Source: Alphaproteobacteria bacterium UBA7314 (lineage in GTDB: Bacteria; Pseudomonadota; Alphaproteobacteria; MPNO01; UBA830). From it: a DNA stretch of 64,000 nt. Under the pieces are notes generated by a model, which saw only the letters and a program-made list of their open reading frames with translations, did no database searches and was not told the DNA's origin. Location of the stretch: NCBI GenBank assembly GCA_002471575.1, contig DKQG01000023.1:1-64000 (forward strand), read 5' to 3'. Below, piece after piece: positions 27,089 to 35,946 of the stretch. The position numbers were made by a program, and so were the translations under genes. How positions within the stretch are numbered: position 1 is the stretch's first letter; every line of letters starts with the position of its first letter.

Positions 27089-27811
27089 ATGACGACTGAT
27101 ACCGAACAGACGCTGGTAGACGCGGCGTGGCCCTATTGGGAATGCGAGGGCGAAATTGCCAAGCGTTATTACGCCGATGCGACCGATGAAGGTCATGCTT
27201 TCTATCTGAAAGCACAGTTATGGAAAGAGCTGCACCCAGTGGATGGCTTTTTCAACGGCCTGCACAGAGAGCTGAAAGAATTGGTCGACCGGTTTCCGGA
27301 AGTCGACAAGACCATGGACCGACACGAATATCATTTCCTGCTAACCCAGCTGACGGAGGAATTCAATCACTACGTCATGCTGGCCGATATCCTCGAGCAC
27401 GTAATGGGCCGGAAAATAAGTGCCGAGGATACAGTGCAGCTGCCGGAAGAAAAGAAGCTGGGCGACCTGCGTCGGGGCTATGTTGACGACGAACTGACCC
27501 GGGCGGCCGTCGGCTTTACCGAAGGCGGTGGCGCGCGCCTGTTTCGCGAAGGCGCCAAGCTGTCGGGCAATACCGTCAACGATATGACGGCCAAGGCGAT
27601 GGAGATCATCTTCGACGACGAGAAGGATCACTATGCCGAACAGGCAAAGATCTGCGTCGAACTTATCAAAACGGACGACGATCTAGCGCGCATGAAGGAC
27701 GCCATCCGCGACATCAGCGTCCAACGCGTCAGAATGCGTGCCGAAATGTTCCCGGGTGCTATGACGGATGCTGAGATCGACGCGTTTATTATCGAAAATA
27801 CAAAGAGTTAG
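27089..27811 (+). CDS. Ferritin-like protein with a complete diiron ligand pattern, unknown function
   Basis: A 240-residue, mostly helical protein that I do not recognise by name. Two ExxH motifs (E91-x-x-H94 and E178-x-x-H181) and single glutamates at suitable spacing (E61 or E64, and E145) reproduce the E, ExxH, E, ExxH order of diiron-carboxylate four-helix bundles, with about 30 residues between paired helices. This suggests an iron oxidase or an oxygenase/desaturase-like enzyme. The start has an optimal AAGGAG Shine-Dalgarno. It is divergent from the flavoprotein/[2Fe-2S] pair, which could supply electrons, and ends 3 bp from the convergent pgk stop. Confidence 0.7.
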   Translation: MTTDTEQTLVDAAWPYWECEGEIAKRYYADATDEGHAFYLKAQLWKELHPVDGFFNGLHRELKELVDRFPEVDKTMDRHEYHFLLTQLTEEFNHYVMLADILEHVMGRKISAEDTVQLPEEKKLGDLRRGYVDDELTRAAVGFTEGGGARLFREGAKLSGNTVNDMTAKAMEIIFDDEKDHYAEQAKICVELIKTDDDLARMKDAIRDISVQRVRMRAEMFPGAMTDAEIDAFIIENTKS

Positions 27812-27814
27812 ACC

Positions 27815-29002
27815 CTAGTCCAGCGCCTTGACGCCGGGTAGTTCCTTGCCTTCCAGCCATTCGAGAAAAGCGCCGCCCGCGGTCGATACATAGGACAATT
27901 CGTCGAGTACATCGGCCGCAGCCATCGCCGCCACGGTATCGCCACCGCCGGCGACCGTCTTCAGCGAACCGGACCGGGTCAGATCGGCTGCCACTTTCGC
28001 CACCATCACGGTCCCAGCGTCGAAGGGCGGGATCTCAAACGCGCCGAGCGGGCCGTTCCAGACGAGCGTTCTCAACTCACCCAGCTTTGCAGCCAACGAA
28101 TTGGCGCTGCCAGGGCCAACATCGAGCATCATCATGTCAGCGGGGATTGCGGTAGTCGGAACGACCTGGCTGGGGGCGCCTTCGGCGAATTCAGCAGATA
28201 CGGCGGCATCGGACGGCAGGATGACCTGACATCCGGCCTCGTCGGCTCGGCCGAGAATCTGCAAAGCGGTATCCGCCATTTCGTACTCGCACAGCGATTT
28301 GCCGACGTCAGTGCCAAGCGCATGGAGAAACGTATTCGCCATCGCCCCGCCGATTGCCAACATGTCGACCTTCTCGACCAGGTTGCCCAGCAGGTTGAGC
28401 TTAGTGGAGATTTTGGCGCCACCGACAATGGCGCCAACAGGGCGTTCCGGATTGCCGAGTGCCGCATCCAGTGCTTCGAGCTCCGCCTGCATTAGGCGGC
28501 CCGCCGCCGCAGGTAAAAGTCTGGCGAGTGCCGCGGTCGAAGCGTGTGCCCGATGCGCTGCGGAAAAGGCATCGTTCACGTAGAGATCAGCTAGCAGCGC
28601 CAGCTCGCTTGCGAATGCGCTATCGTTGGCCTCTTCGCCTGCGTGGAAACGCAGGTTTTCGAGTAGGACGATGTCGCCTTCTTTCGCAGCAGCGACCACT
28701 TTCTTCGCGTCCGGGCCGATACAATCGTCTGCGAAGACGACGTTGCGTCCACCAAGCACGCCCGATAACGGTCCGGCCAGCGGCGCCAGCGACATTTCCG
28801 GATTGCGTTCGCCCGCAGGACGGCCGAAATGGGAGGCTACGACCACGACAGCCCCCTTGTCGACAAGTTCTGTAAGCGTCGGCGCAAGTCTCTCCAGACG
28901 GGTCGCATCGGTGACCTGGCCATCCCGCATGGGTACGTTCAGATCGGCACGGACAAAAATTTTTTTGCCGGAAACGTCGTACTCGTCGATGGTTTTGAAC
29001 AT
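27815..29002 (-). CDS. pgk: Phosphoglycerate kinase
   Basis: A 395-residue PGK that exchanges phosphate between 1,3-bisphosphoglycerate and ADP. Visible blocks are the N-terminal KKIFVRADLNVPM, VVVASHFGRP, and the C-terminal nucleotide-binding GGAKISTKL and TVAGGGDTVAAM segments. Length is typical for bacteria. It is the last gene of a tkt-gap-pgk series on the minus strand, separated from gap by a terminator-like hairpin. Confidence 0.97.
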   Translation of the reverse strand: MFKTIDEYDVSGKKIFVRADLNVPMRDGQVTDATRLERLAPTLTELVDKGAVVVVASHFGRPAGERNPEMSLAPLAGPLSGVLGGRNVVFADDCIGPDAKKVVAAAKEGDIVLLENLRFHAGEEANDSAFASELALLADLYVNDAFSAAHRAHASTAALARLLPAAAGRLMQAELEALDAALGNPERPVGAIVGGAKISTKLNLLGNLVEKVDMLAIGGAMANTFLHALGTDVGKSLCEYEMADTALQILGRADEAGCQVILPSDAAVSAEFAEGAPSQVVPTTAIPADMMMLDVGPGSANSLAAKLGELRTLVWNGPLGAFEIPPFDAGTVMVAKVAADLTRSGSLKTVAGGGDTVAAMAAADVLDELSYVSTAGGAFLEWLEGKELPGVKALD

Positions 29003-29022
29003 GGGTGTTCTGTCCTTCTACG

Positions 29023-29080
29023 AAAAAATCCCCCACCCTTCGGGACGACCCTAACGGGTCTCCTCAAGGTGAGGGATTTT
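29023..29080 (-). terminator. Terminator/attenuator hairpin between gap and pgk
   Basis: On the minus strand AATCCCTCACC pairs with GGTGGGGGATT (one wobble) around a loop of roughly 30 nt that can fold further, and a T6 run follows. It lies after gap and only about 20 nt before the pgk start codon, so it would reduce read-through into pgk or act as a leader attenuator. Confidence 0.65.
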
Positions 29081-29140
29081 GCAATTCGGCCACATCCTGA
29101 AGAGGCCCGAAGACCCGTCTCGCCGGGTGGTCTCAACAGC

Positions 29141-30151
29141 CTATTTGAGCTTGCCCATCGCCGCTGCAGTATCCAGCATGCGGTTAGAAAAACCCCATTC
29201 ATTGTCATACCAGCTCACGACACGGACCAGTTTGCCGCCGACCACCTGAGTCTGGGTGACGTCAAAGGTCGACGAAGCGGGATCGTGATTGAAGTCGGAC
29301 GAGACCAGCGGCGCTTCATTGATGTTCAGAATGCCCTTCAAGCGATTTGAATTTGACGCCTTCACGGCCGCGGCATTCACCGCTTCCACCGTGGTCTTTT
29401 TCTTCGGAATGAAGGTGAAATCGATCACCGAGACATTCGGCGTCGGCACGCGGATGGATGTGCCGTCCAACTTGCCGTTCAGTTCCGGCAGCACAAGGCC
29501 GACTGCCTTGGCGGCACCGGTGGATGTCGGAATCATCGACTGGCCGGCGGCACGGGCACGGCGCGGATCGCTGTGCAGGGTGTCGAGGATGCGCTGATCG
29601 CCGGTATAGGCGTGGATCGTCGTCATGTAGCCCTGCTGAATAGTGAAGGCCTTGTGCATAACGGCGGCGACCGGGGCCAGGCAATTGGTCGTGCACGACG
29701 CATTGGACACGACGGTATGCGACTTGCGCAGCTTGTGATCGTTGACGCCGTAGACGACCGTCAGGTCTTCACCAGTGCCGGGGGCGGAAATCAGCACTTT
29801 CTTAGCACCCGCCTTTAGATGCTTTTCAGCCATCTCCCGCTTGGTGAAGATACCCGTGCATTCGAGCACGACATCGACACCGAGTTTGTCCCAGGGCAGT
29901 TTCTCCGGGTCGCGTTCGGAAAATACCTTCATCACGCCATTTCCAGCATTTATACCGGTGGCGGTCGCTTTCACCTTGTTCGGTAGCGGTCCGTGCGTGG
30001 TGTCGCGTTGCAGCAACAGCGCGTTCATCTCGGTCGGGCCGAGATCATTGATCGCCACGAATTCCATGTCTTTGCGCCCGGACTCCAGTGCTGCACGCAG
30101 CGTCAGCCGCCCGATGCGGCCAAAGCCATTGATTGCAACTCGAACTGCCAT
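29141..30151 (-). CDS. gap: Glyceraldehyde-3-phosphate dehydrogenase, type I
   Basis: A 336-residue GAPDH with the NAD-binding opening INGFGRIGRL and the active-site signature SNASCTTNCLAP (catalytic Cys, the first C). The substrate-binding TGAAKAVGLVLPEL and the C-terminal SWYDNEWGFSNRM are intact. The dinucleotide-site Asp in AINDLG suggests NAD rather than NADP use. It lies 63 bp downstream of tkt. The order tkt-gap-pgk is common in alphaproteobacteria and serves glycolysis/gluconeogenesis and the pentose phosphate route. Confidence 0.97.
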   Translation of the reverse strand: MAVRVAINGFGRIGRLTLRAALESGRKDMEFVAINDLGPTEMNALLLQRDTTHGPLPNKVKATATGINAGNGVMKVFSERDPEKLPWDKLGVDVVLECTGIFTKREMAEKHLKAGAKKVLISAPGTGEDLTVVYGVNDHKLRKSHTVVSNASCTTNCLAPVAAVMHKAFTIQQGYMTTIHAYTGDQRILDTLHSDPRRARAAGQSMIPTSTGAAKAVGLVLPELNGKLDGTSIRVPTPNVSVIDFTFIPKKKTTVEAVNAAAVKASNSNRLKGILNINEAPLVSSDFNHDPASSTFDVTQTQVVGGKLVRVVSWYDNEWGFSNRMLDTAAAMGKLK

Positions 30152-30214
30152 TCTAAATCCTCCGATTACCGCACTGTTTGCGTTTCACTGTATCTATGGC
30201 CGAAACCGGCCGCT

Positions 30215-32194
30215 TTAGAGCCGTTCCTTCACCACAGCAGCCACGGCATCCGCTGTGATACCGAATTTTTCGTAGAGCGTACCGGCGGGTGCCGAAGCAC
30301 CGAAGCTTTTCATGCCGACGAAACCGCCCGTGGGTCCGATCCACTGTTCCCAACCGAATTGTATTGCCGCTTCAACTCCGACCCGGACGCCATCACCCAG
30401 CACCGACGCCTGATAGGCATCGTCCTGCGTTGCGAAAAGCTCCCAACAGGGCATGGAAACCACCGCCGTTGGCACGCCGTCAGCCTGCAGGGTCTCCCGT
30501 GCTGTCATCGCAATTTCGACTTCGGACCCGGTTGCCAAGATCGTCGCCGCACGATCGCCATCCGCCTCGGCCAAGACATAAGCGCCGTTTACGGAGAGAT
30601 TTTCGTCTGTGTGATCGGTACGCAGCGTCGGCAGCCCCTGACGGGTCAGTGCCAGAACTGACGGCCCACTCTTGTTTTCAAGTGCGAGTTGCCAGCATTC
30701 CGCGACTTCGACCGCGTCGGCGGGACGGAAAACGTTGACGTTTGGCATCGCCCTCAGCGCCGCCATGTGTTCGACCGGCTGATGCGTCGGTCCGTCCTCG
30801 CCGAGGCCGATGGAATCGTGGGTCAGCACGTGGATCGCACGTACACCCATCAGGGCGGCCAGCCGCAGTGACGGGCGCAGGTAGTCGGAAAAGATTAGGA
30901 AAGTGCCGGAATACGGAATGACGCCCCCGTGCAGCGCCATGCCGTTCATCGCCGCCGCCATGCCGTGCTCGCGCACGCCGTAATACATGTAACGCCCTGC
31001 GTAGTCGGGGGGCAGAAGACCTTCGAACCCGGAGGCCTTCGTATTGTTCGACCCGGTCAGGTCTGCGGATCCGCCGATCATTTCGGGAACGGCAGGCGTG
31101 ATCTGGTCCAGCGTCTTGCCTGATGACGCGCGGGTTGCCAACTTGGATGCCTCTTCGGAGAAGTCTTTCTTCGCAGAAATAACAGAATTTTCCCATCCCA
31201 CCGGCAGATCGCCTGCCATGGCACGCTCGAAATCCTGCCGTTTTTCAGATTTCATGAGCCGGCCCGACCAGTCCTTGCGCGCTTCGGCGCCGCGCCCTCC
31301 CGCCTCACGCCAAGCCGAAATGATGTCATTGGGGACGACGAACGGATCATGCGGCCAGTTCAGCGCTTCACGCGTCGACGCGATCTCTTCATCGCCCAGC
31401 GGAGCGCCGTGCGAACCGGACGTGCCAGCCTTGGTCGGCGCGCCATAGCCGATGGTCGTACGGCACGCGATGATCGACGGCTGATCGGAGGCGAGGGCCG
31501 CATCGATCGCGGCGGACAGCGAATCCGGGCTGTGGCCATCGCAACGCTGAGCGTGCCAGCCATAGGCCTCGAACCGGCCAAGTGCATCGTCAGACAGCGA
31601 CATTTCAGTGCCGCCGTCGATGGAAATTTCGTTGTCGTCGTAAAACACGATTAGTCGGCCGAGCTTCATGTGTCCGGCAAGCGACGCCGCCTCGTGACTG
31701 ATACCTTCCATCAGGTCGCCATCGGATGCGATCACCCAGGTGCGGTGATCGACCAGGTCGTCGCCGTAACGCGCGTTCATCGACCGTTCGGCGATGGCCA
31801 TGCCAACCGCGGTGGAAATGCCCTGCCCCAGCGGCCCGGTGGTCATCTCTATACCGCCAGCTTCCCCGTATTCGGGATGGCCCGCGGTTCTCGATCCCCA
31901 CTGGCGGAAATTCTTTATCTGGTCGATGGTCATATCCGCGTAGCCCGTGAGATAGAGCAGCGAATACAGCAACATCGAACCGTGCCCGGCGGACAACACG
32001 AAACGGTCGCGGTCAGCCCAGTCGGGTTCGGCCGGGTCGTATTTTAGATACCGAGTAAAAAGGACCGTCGCCATGTCGGCAGCGCCCATCGGCATACCGG
32101 GATGACCGGAATTCGCGGCCTGAACCGCATCCATGGACAGCGCGCGGATTGCGTTGGCGAGCTGGGCGTGATCGATGTTTTCTGCTTCTGGCAA
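30215..32194 (-). CDS. tkt: Transketolase
   Basis: A TPP-dependent transketolase moving two-carbon units between sugar phosphates. Family blocks are HAQLANAIRALSMDAVQ, NSGHPGMPMGAAD, the TPP-binding SDGDLMEG (usually GDGxxxEG) and the C-terminal KSFGASAPAGTLYEKFG. The start is uncertain: a TTG at 32194 gives 659 residues beginning just before NIDHAQLANAIRAL, where transketolases normally start. An ATG at 32284 (30 more Arg-rich residues) lies inside a candidate structured RNA, and a TTG at 32368 would add more unlike sequence. No start has a strong Shine-Dalgarno. Confidence 0.95.
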   Translation of the reverse strand: MPEAENIDHAQLANAIRALSMDAVQAANSGHPGMPMGAADMATVLFTRYLKYDPAEPDWADRDRFVLSAGHGSMLLYSLLYLTGYADMTIDQIKNFRQWGSRTAGHPEYGEAGGIEMTTGPLGQGISTAVGMAIAERSMNARYGDDLVDHRTWVIASDGDLMEGISHEAASLAGHMKLGRLIVFYDDNEISIDGGTEMSLSDDALGRFEAYGWHAQRCDGHSPDSLSAAIDAALASDQPSIIACRTTIGYGAPTKAGTSGSHGAPLGDEEIASTREALNWPHDPFVVPNDIISAWREAGGRGAEARKDWSGRLMKSEKRQDFERAMAGDLPVGWENSVISAKKDFSEEASKLATRASSGKTLDQITPAVPEMIGGSADLTGSNNTKASGFEGLLPPDYAGRYMYYGVREHGMAAAMNGMALHGGVIPYSGTFLIFSDYLRPSLRLAALMGVRAIHVLTHDSIGLGEDGPTHQPVEHMAALRAMPNVNVFRPADAVEVAECWQLALENKSGPSVLALTRQGLPTLRTDHTDENLSVNGAYVLAEADGDRAATILATGSEVEIAMTARETLQADGVPTAVVSMPCWELFATQDDAYQASVLGDGVRVGVEAAIQFGWEQWIGPTGGFVGMKSFGASAPAGTLYEKFGITADAVAAVVKERL

Positions 32195-32234
32195 GACGCG
32201 GTCTTCATTCTGGCCGGCGCGAGGTCGCGCAGAC

Positions 32235-32363
32235 GGGTTTGGCCAAGGAATTCTGCGGCGGATGCGGGCAGACGAACCGGACATTTCGCGGTGTCCGGAC
32301 AGCCCTGACCTCTCCGATGCGATACAGGCGCAATGTATCCGCCCCACCGTTTGATTCAACCCC
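32235..32363 (-). ncRNA. Candidate structured RNA upstream of tkt (possible 6S RNA)
   Basis: The minus-strand sequence folds into a long interrupted rod: GGGTT/AACCC, GAAT/ATTC, GGCGGAT/ATCCGCC (32337-32343 with 32257-32263), GGGC/GCCC, and an apical CCGGACA-loop-TGTCCGG hairpin (32292-32298 with 32277-32283). A wide asymmetric internal loop of about 31 nt on one side can form its own GATACA/TGTATC hairpin. The shape (closing stem, central bubble, apical stem) recalls 6S RNA. From memory, 6S lies near the tkt-gap-pgk region in several alphaproteobacteria. Alternatively it is a tkt leader. No sequence signature proves either. Confidence 0.4.
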
Positions 32364-32476
32364 TTCAACCCGAATCGTCAGGCTTTTTGAACTCAGATAC
32401 GGCGTCGACACGGGGATGCGCGGACGCATAGATTTTGGTTAAATCCGAACACCTCAGGAAACAGGAATTCAATCCC

Positions 32477-33193
32477 ATGGAAACCATGATAGTCACCGGC
32501 GCAGGCAGCGGCATTGGCCTCGGCCTGGCACGAAAACTGCTGGCCGAAAACTATCGGGTGTTGGCTTGGGATATCGCGCCAGGCGACCTAGCAGGCGTCA
32601 ATGATGACAATCTCGCCTTCCATCAGTTGGACGTTCGGGACGCCGATGCACTGGCAGAAGCTGCCGCGGAAGCCGCAGGATGGGGCGACCGGATTGCCGG
32701 CCTTTCGACCTGCGCGGCGATATACCGAACCGCACCGTTTCTGGAAATCGCTGAGGACGACTGGGACGATCACCTGAACATCAATCTGAAAGGAACGCTG
32801 CTGGCCTGCCAGGCCGTGCTGCCAGCGATGCTAGAACAGGGATCGGGCAGCATCGTGATGTTTTCGTCGCTGATCGCGCGGCGCGGGGCGATGAACAGCG
32901 CTGCCTATGCCGCGACCAAGGGCGGCGTGCTCGGCCTATGCAGGGCATTGGCGCTGGATCATGCCCGGGCCGGCATTCGCGCAAACGTGGTCTCTCCCGG
33001 CATTGCGGACACAGCGATGCCAAGGCGGGTCATGGCGGAGGCAGATCTGTTCGCCAAGGGCGACGACATACCGCTGGGGCGGATCGGCATGCCGGAAGAC
33101 ATGGTTGAAGCTGCGTCCTTCCTCTTGAGCGACGATGCCAGCTTCGTCACCGGTCAGGACATTCGTGTCAACGGCGGAGCGGGGTTGTTCTGA
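32477..33193 (+). CDS. Short-chain dehydrogenase/reductase (SDR)
   Basis: A 238-residue classical SDR. It has the NAD(P)-binding TGAGSGIGLGLA, the catalytic Ser in MFSSLIARRG and the YAATK motif (Tyr/Lys). The C-terminal VTGQDIRVNGGAGLF is typical of the FabG-like group. I chose the ATG at 32477 (METMIVTGAG), preceded by an AGGAA Shine-Dalgarno; a TTG at 32435 would add 14 residues. Its stop overlaps the start of a second SDR by one base (TGATG). Confidence 0.9.
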   Translation: METMIVTGAGSGIGLGLARKLLAENYRVLAWDIAPGDLAGVNDDNLAFHQLDVRDADALAEAAAEAAGWGDRIAGLSTCAAIYRTAPFLEIAEDDWDDHLNINLKGTLLACQAVLPAMLEQGSGSIVMFSSLIARRGAMNSAAYAATKGGVLGLCRALALDHARAGIRANVVSPGIADTAMPRRVMAEADLFAKGDDIPLGRIGMPEDMVEAASFLLSDDASFVTGQDIRVNGGAGLF

Positions 33194-33945
33194 TGGCGGA
33201 TAAAGAAAATATCCTGATAACGGGGGCGGGCAGCGGTATCGGCCGTGCCGCGGCTCTCCGGATGGCGAGAGGCATGCATGTTATCGCCGCCGACTTAAAT
33301 GCGGATAGCGCCGCGGAAACGGTTTCGATGATCGAGGCCGATGGCGGCTCGGCGAGAGCAATACCGGTCGACGTAAGCGACAAGGCATCAGTGACGTCAA
33401 TGAAGGGGCGTATCGAAAAAGATGTGGGATCGGTCGACAAGGCGTTCTTTGCCGCCGGGATTTATATCCGCGGCATAGTATGCGACATCTCGGAGGACCA
33501 TTGGGACCGGATGATGAACATCCACGTGAAGGGAACATTCCTGTGCTGCCAGGCCGTTCTGCCCGACATGGTCGCCGCAAACAAAGGGGTCATCGTCAAC
33601 ATGTCGTCCGATTTTGCGGTGATGGCCGTTCCCGCGGCAGCCGCCTATATGGCGGCGAAATCGGCGATCTATTCTCTGACCAAAAGCATTGCGCTGGAGT
33701 TCGCTCCGCACAATATCCGCATCAATGCCCTCGGACCAGGGCCGATCGACACGCCAATCCTGCAGTCAGGACGGTCGCCGCAGGAGTATGAGGATGCCCG
33801 CCTGATGCTGGCGGACAAACTCCCCGTCGGCCGTCTGGGCCAGCCAGAAGAAGTCTCGGCCGTTCTCGATTTTCTGCTTAGCGACCGGTCAGCCTATATG
33901 ACAGGTCAGATCGTTCATCCAAACGGCGGGCAGCTGATGTGGTGA
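33193..33945 (+). CDS. Short-chain dehydrogenase/reductase (SDR)
   Basis: A 250-residue classical SDR with TGAGSGIGRAAALRMARG, a catalytic NMSSDFA, YMAAK (Tyr/Lys) and the C-terminal MTGQIVHPNGGQLMW. It is translationally coupled to the preceding SDR. The pair may carry out successive alcohol/ketone steps or form a hetero-oligomer; the substrate cannot be read from sequence. The gene is convergent with the ABC permease gene (13 bp between stops). Confidence 0.9.
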   Translation: MADKENILITGAGSGIGRAAALRMARGMHVIAADLNADSAAETVSMIEADGGSARAIPVDVSDKASVTSMKGRIEKDVGSVDKAFFAAGIYIRGIVCDISEDHWDRMMNIHVKGTFLCCQAVLPDMVAANKGVIVNMSSDFAVMAVPAAAAYMAAKSAIYSLTKSIALEFAPHNIRINALGPGPIDTPILQSGRSPQEYEDARLMLADKLPVGRLGQPEEVSAVLDFLLSDRSAYMTGQIVHPNGGQLMW

Positions 33946-33958
33946 TCGCGCGCTGCGA

Positions 33959-35221
33959 CTAGCTCCGGACCACCATGCCGTCGGCCAGAGACATGCGCAC
34001 CGCCGCAATCGCGGGAGCTATACCGGCCAATATCCCGGCCGCGACAACCGCACCAAGATACATCCATTCGTTGATCGACAGCGGATTGATCGGAATGAAC
34101 AGACCATAGCGGGATTCGATTACCGGCAGGACTGTAATCATACCTGCATAGAGCAATATTACTCCCAAAACGGCACCGAGAACGGACACGAACGCGGCCT
34201 CGAGGACGAAAAGCGAGAAGACATGATGCGGCCGCGCGCCGACAGATCGCAATATCGCCATTTCGCGGCGCCGTTCATTGAGACTCGACATCAGCATTGT
34301 CACCATACCGATCAGGCCGGCCATGACGATGAATATGGTGATGATCGACAAGGCGCTTTCCGCCGTCCCCATCAGCGACCACAATTCGTGCAACGCCACA
34401 CCGGGCAGGATCGCCAGCATCGGTTCGTCAGCATAGGTGTTCACCCGCCGCTGCATCTCGAACGTGTCGAACCGCGATTTCAGGCCAACGAAAAACGCCG
34501 TGATGGCCTCTGGCTGCAGGTTCATCCGTCGGACACGTTCGGCATCGATGCTGAGACCGGGTATCGGCCGTCCCGACCGCCAGTCGATATGGATCGCCTC
34601 GATCCCGGCCAGGCTAACATGCACGGTCTGGTCTACCGGCGTGCCGGTTCGCTTCAGGATCCCGGACACGCGGAACGGTTTGTCCTTGTGACTGGCAAAA
34701 CCGACACTACCGACGCCGTGGTCGATCACGATACTGTGGCCAACGTTGTAACCTAGGGCAGATGCCACCTGCGCCCCCAGCACGGCGTCGAACACGTCGT
34801 CGAACGGTTTACCGGCGGCAAATTCCAGAGTCCGCGTGCGGGCGTAGCGGAAATGGCGGAAGTAGTCGGTATTCGTACCAAGCACACGGAAACCGCGATG
34901 GGAATCGCCCAGCGATACCGGGATCGTCCATGCAACATCCGGATTGGCGGCAATATCCTGGTAGCTGCGCCAAGAAATATTGTTCGTCGCATTCCCAATC
35001 CGGAACACGGAGTACAGCAGCAGGGGCACCGATCCGCTGCGTGCGCCGACGATAAGATCGGTGCCGGATACCGTGTTCGAGAAACTCGCACGCGCCTCTG
35101 TGCGCAAGCGTTCGACGCCGAGTAGCAGCGACACGCTGACGGAAATCGCAAAAACGGTCAGCAAAACCGTCACCCGGCGGCTGGCGAGGCTTTTCGCGGC
35201 GAGGCGGAAGACCGGGATCAT
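33959..35221 (-). CDS. ABC transporter permease, FtsX/MacB type
   Basis: A 420-residue permease with one N-terminal membrane helix (residues about 18-36), a large periplasmic domain, and three C-terminal helices (about 285-415). The cytoplasmic loop SSLNERRREMAILRSVGARP is the hallmark of FtsX/MacB/LolC proteins. Such permeases move lipoproteins, peptides or mechanical signals rather than ions. It overlaps the ATPase gene by 4 bp. With the Zur-regulated ZrgA-like gene upstream it probably belongs to a zinc-acquisition operon, as recalled for the zrgABCDE systems of Vibrio. Confidence 0.88.
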   Translation of the reverse strand: MIPVFRLAAKSLASRRVTVLLTVFAISVSVSLLLGVERLRTEARASFSNTVSGTDLIVGARSGSVPLLLYSVFRIGNATNNISWRSYQDIAANPDVAWTIPVSLGDSHRGFRVLGTNTDYFRHFRYARTRTLEFAAGKPFDDVFDAVLGAQVASALGYNVGHSIVIDHGVGSVGFASHKDKPFRVSGILKRTGTPVDQTVHVSLAGIEAIHIDWRSGRPIPGLSIDAERVRRMNLQPEAITAFFVGLKSRFDTFEMQRRVNTYADEPMLAILPGVALHELWSLMGTAESALSIITIFIVMAGLIGMVTMLMSSLNERRREMAILRSVGARPHHVFSLFVLEAAFVSVLGAVLGVILLYAGMITVLPVIESRYGLFIPINPLSINEWMYLGAVVAAGILAGIAPAIAAVRMSLADGMVVRS

Positions 35222-35916
35222 ACAGTTTCCAGCACCGAAGCACGGTTCACGTCGGCCAGGGCCATTGTCCGGTCGAACGCGTCGGCAAGTCGGCTGTCGT
35301 GGCTCACGAATATCAGCGTCTGACCGGCCGATTGCACTTCCGCGAACAGAAGATCGAGAAACGCGCGGCGCGCTTCTTCGTCGAGCGACGATGTCGGTTC
35401 GTCTGTAATGATTAGGTCCGGCCTGCCGATCAGGGCGCGGGCAGCCGCTACCCGTTGCTGCTGGCCGACGCTCAGATCGGCAACGGGACGGCGGGTCAGA
35501 TCGTCAACCGGAAGATCCATGGCTCCCAGCAAACGCCTTGCCTCGTTCGCGGCGTCCGATGCGCGGGCAAGGCGCGGGGCCGAAAACCGGCACGGCAGAA
35601 GCACGTTGTCGACAACCGAAAGATACGGCACCAGATTAAACTGCTGAAAAATGAAGCCGATGCGGTCGGCGCGAAATTTGTCCCGGCGGTTGGCTGACAG
35701 CAGATCGAGCCGTTCGCCGAGGATCGTCATTTCGCCCCGTTCGGGCAAGTCGACCCCGCCCAACAGATTGAGCAGGGTCGTTTTTCCACTGCCGCTGGGG
35801 CCGGCGATGAAAAGCTTTTCGCCAACAGGAACAGAAAACTCGGGGATATCGAGAACAACCGGGCGATCCCTGCGCCACCGGTAAACGATGTCGTTAAGTT
35901 CTACCGCCAGTCCCAT
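35218..35916 (-). CDS. ABC transporter ATP-binding protein (LolD/MacB type)
   Basis: A 232-residue ATPase with Walker A GPSGSGKTT (residues about 39-47), the signature LSVGQQQR, Walker B LIITDEPTSS and the H-loop SHDSRL. It is of the MacB/LolD subfamily, which pairs with FtsX-type permeases, as found here in the overlapping downstream gene. It lies 30 bp downstream of the His-rich ZrgA-like gene in the same operon. Confidence 0.93.
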   Translation of the reverse strand: MGLAVELNDIVYRWRRDRPVVLDIPEFSVPVGEKLFIAGPSGSGKTTLLNLLGGVDLPERGEMTILGERLDLLSANRRDKFRADRIGFIFQQFNLVPYLSVVDNVLLPCRFSAPRLARASDAANEARRLLGAMDLPVDDLTRRPVADLSVGQQQRVAAARALIGRPDLIITDEPTSSLDEEARRAFLDLLFAEVQSAGQTLIFVSHDSRLADAFDRTMALADVNRASVLETV

Positions 35917-35946
35917 GGCAGGTCATTTCTCCGCGATTTTAAACCG

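Noticed and set aside
29108..29135. Second hairpin just downstream of the gap stop
   Set aside because: The arms pair imperfectly and no T-run follows; the hairpin at 29023-29080 explains the region better.
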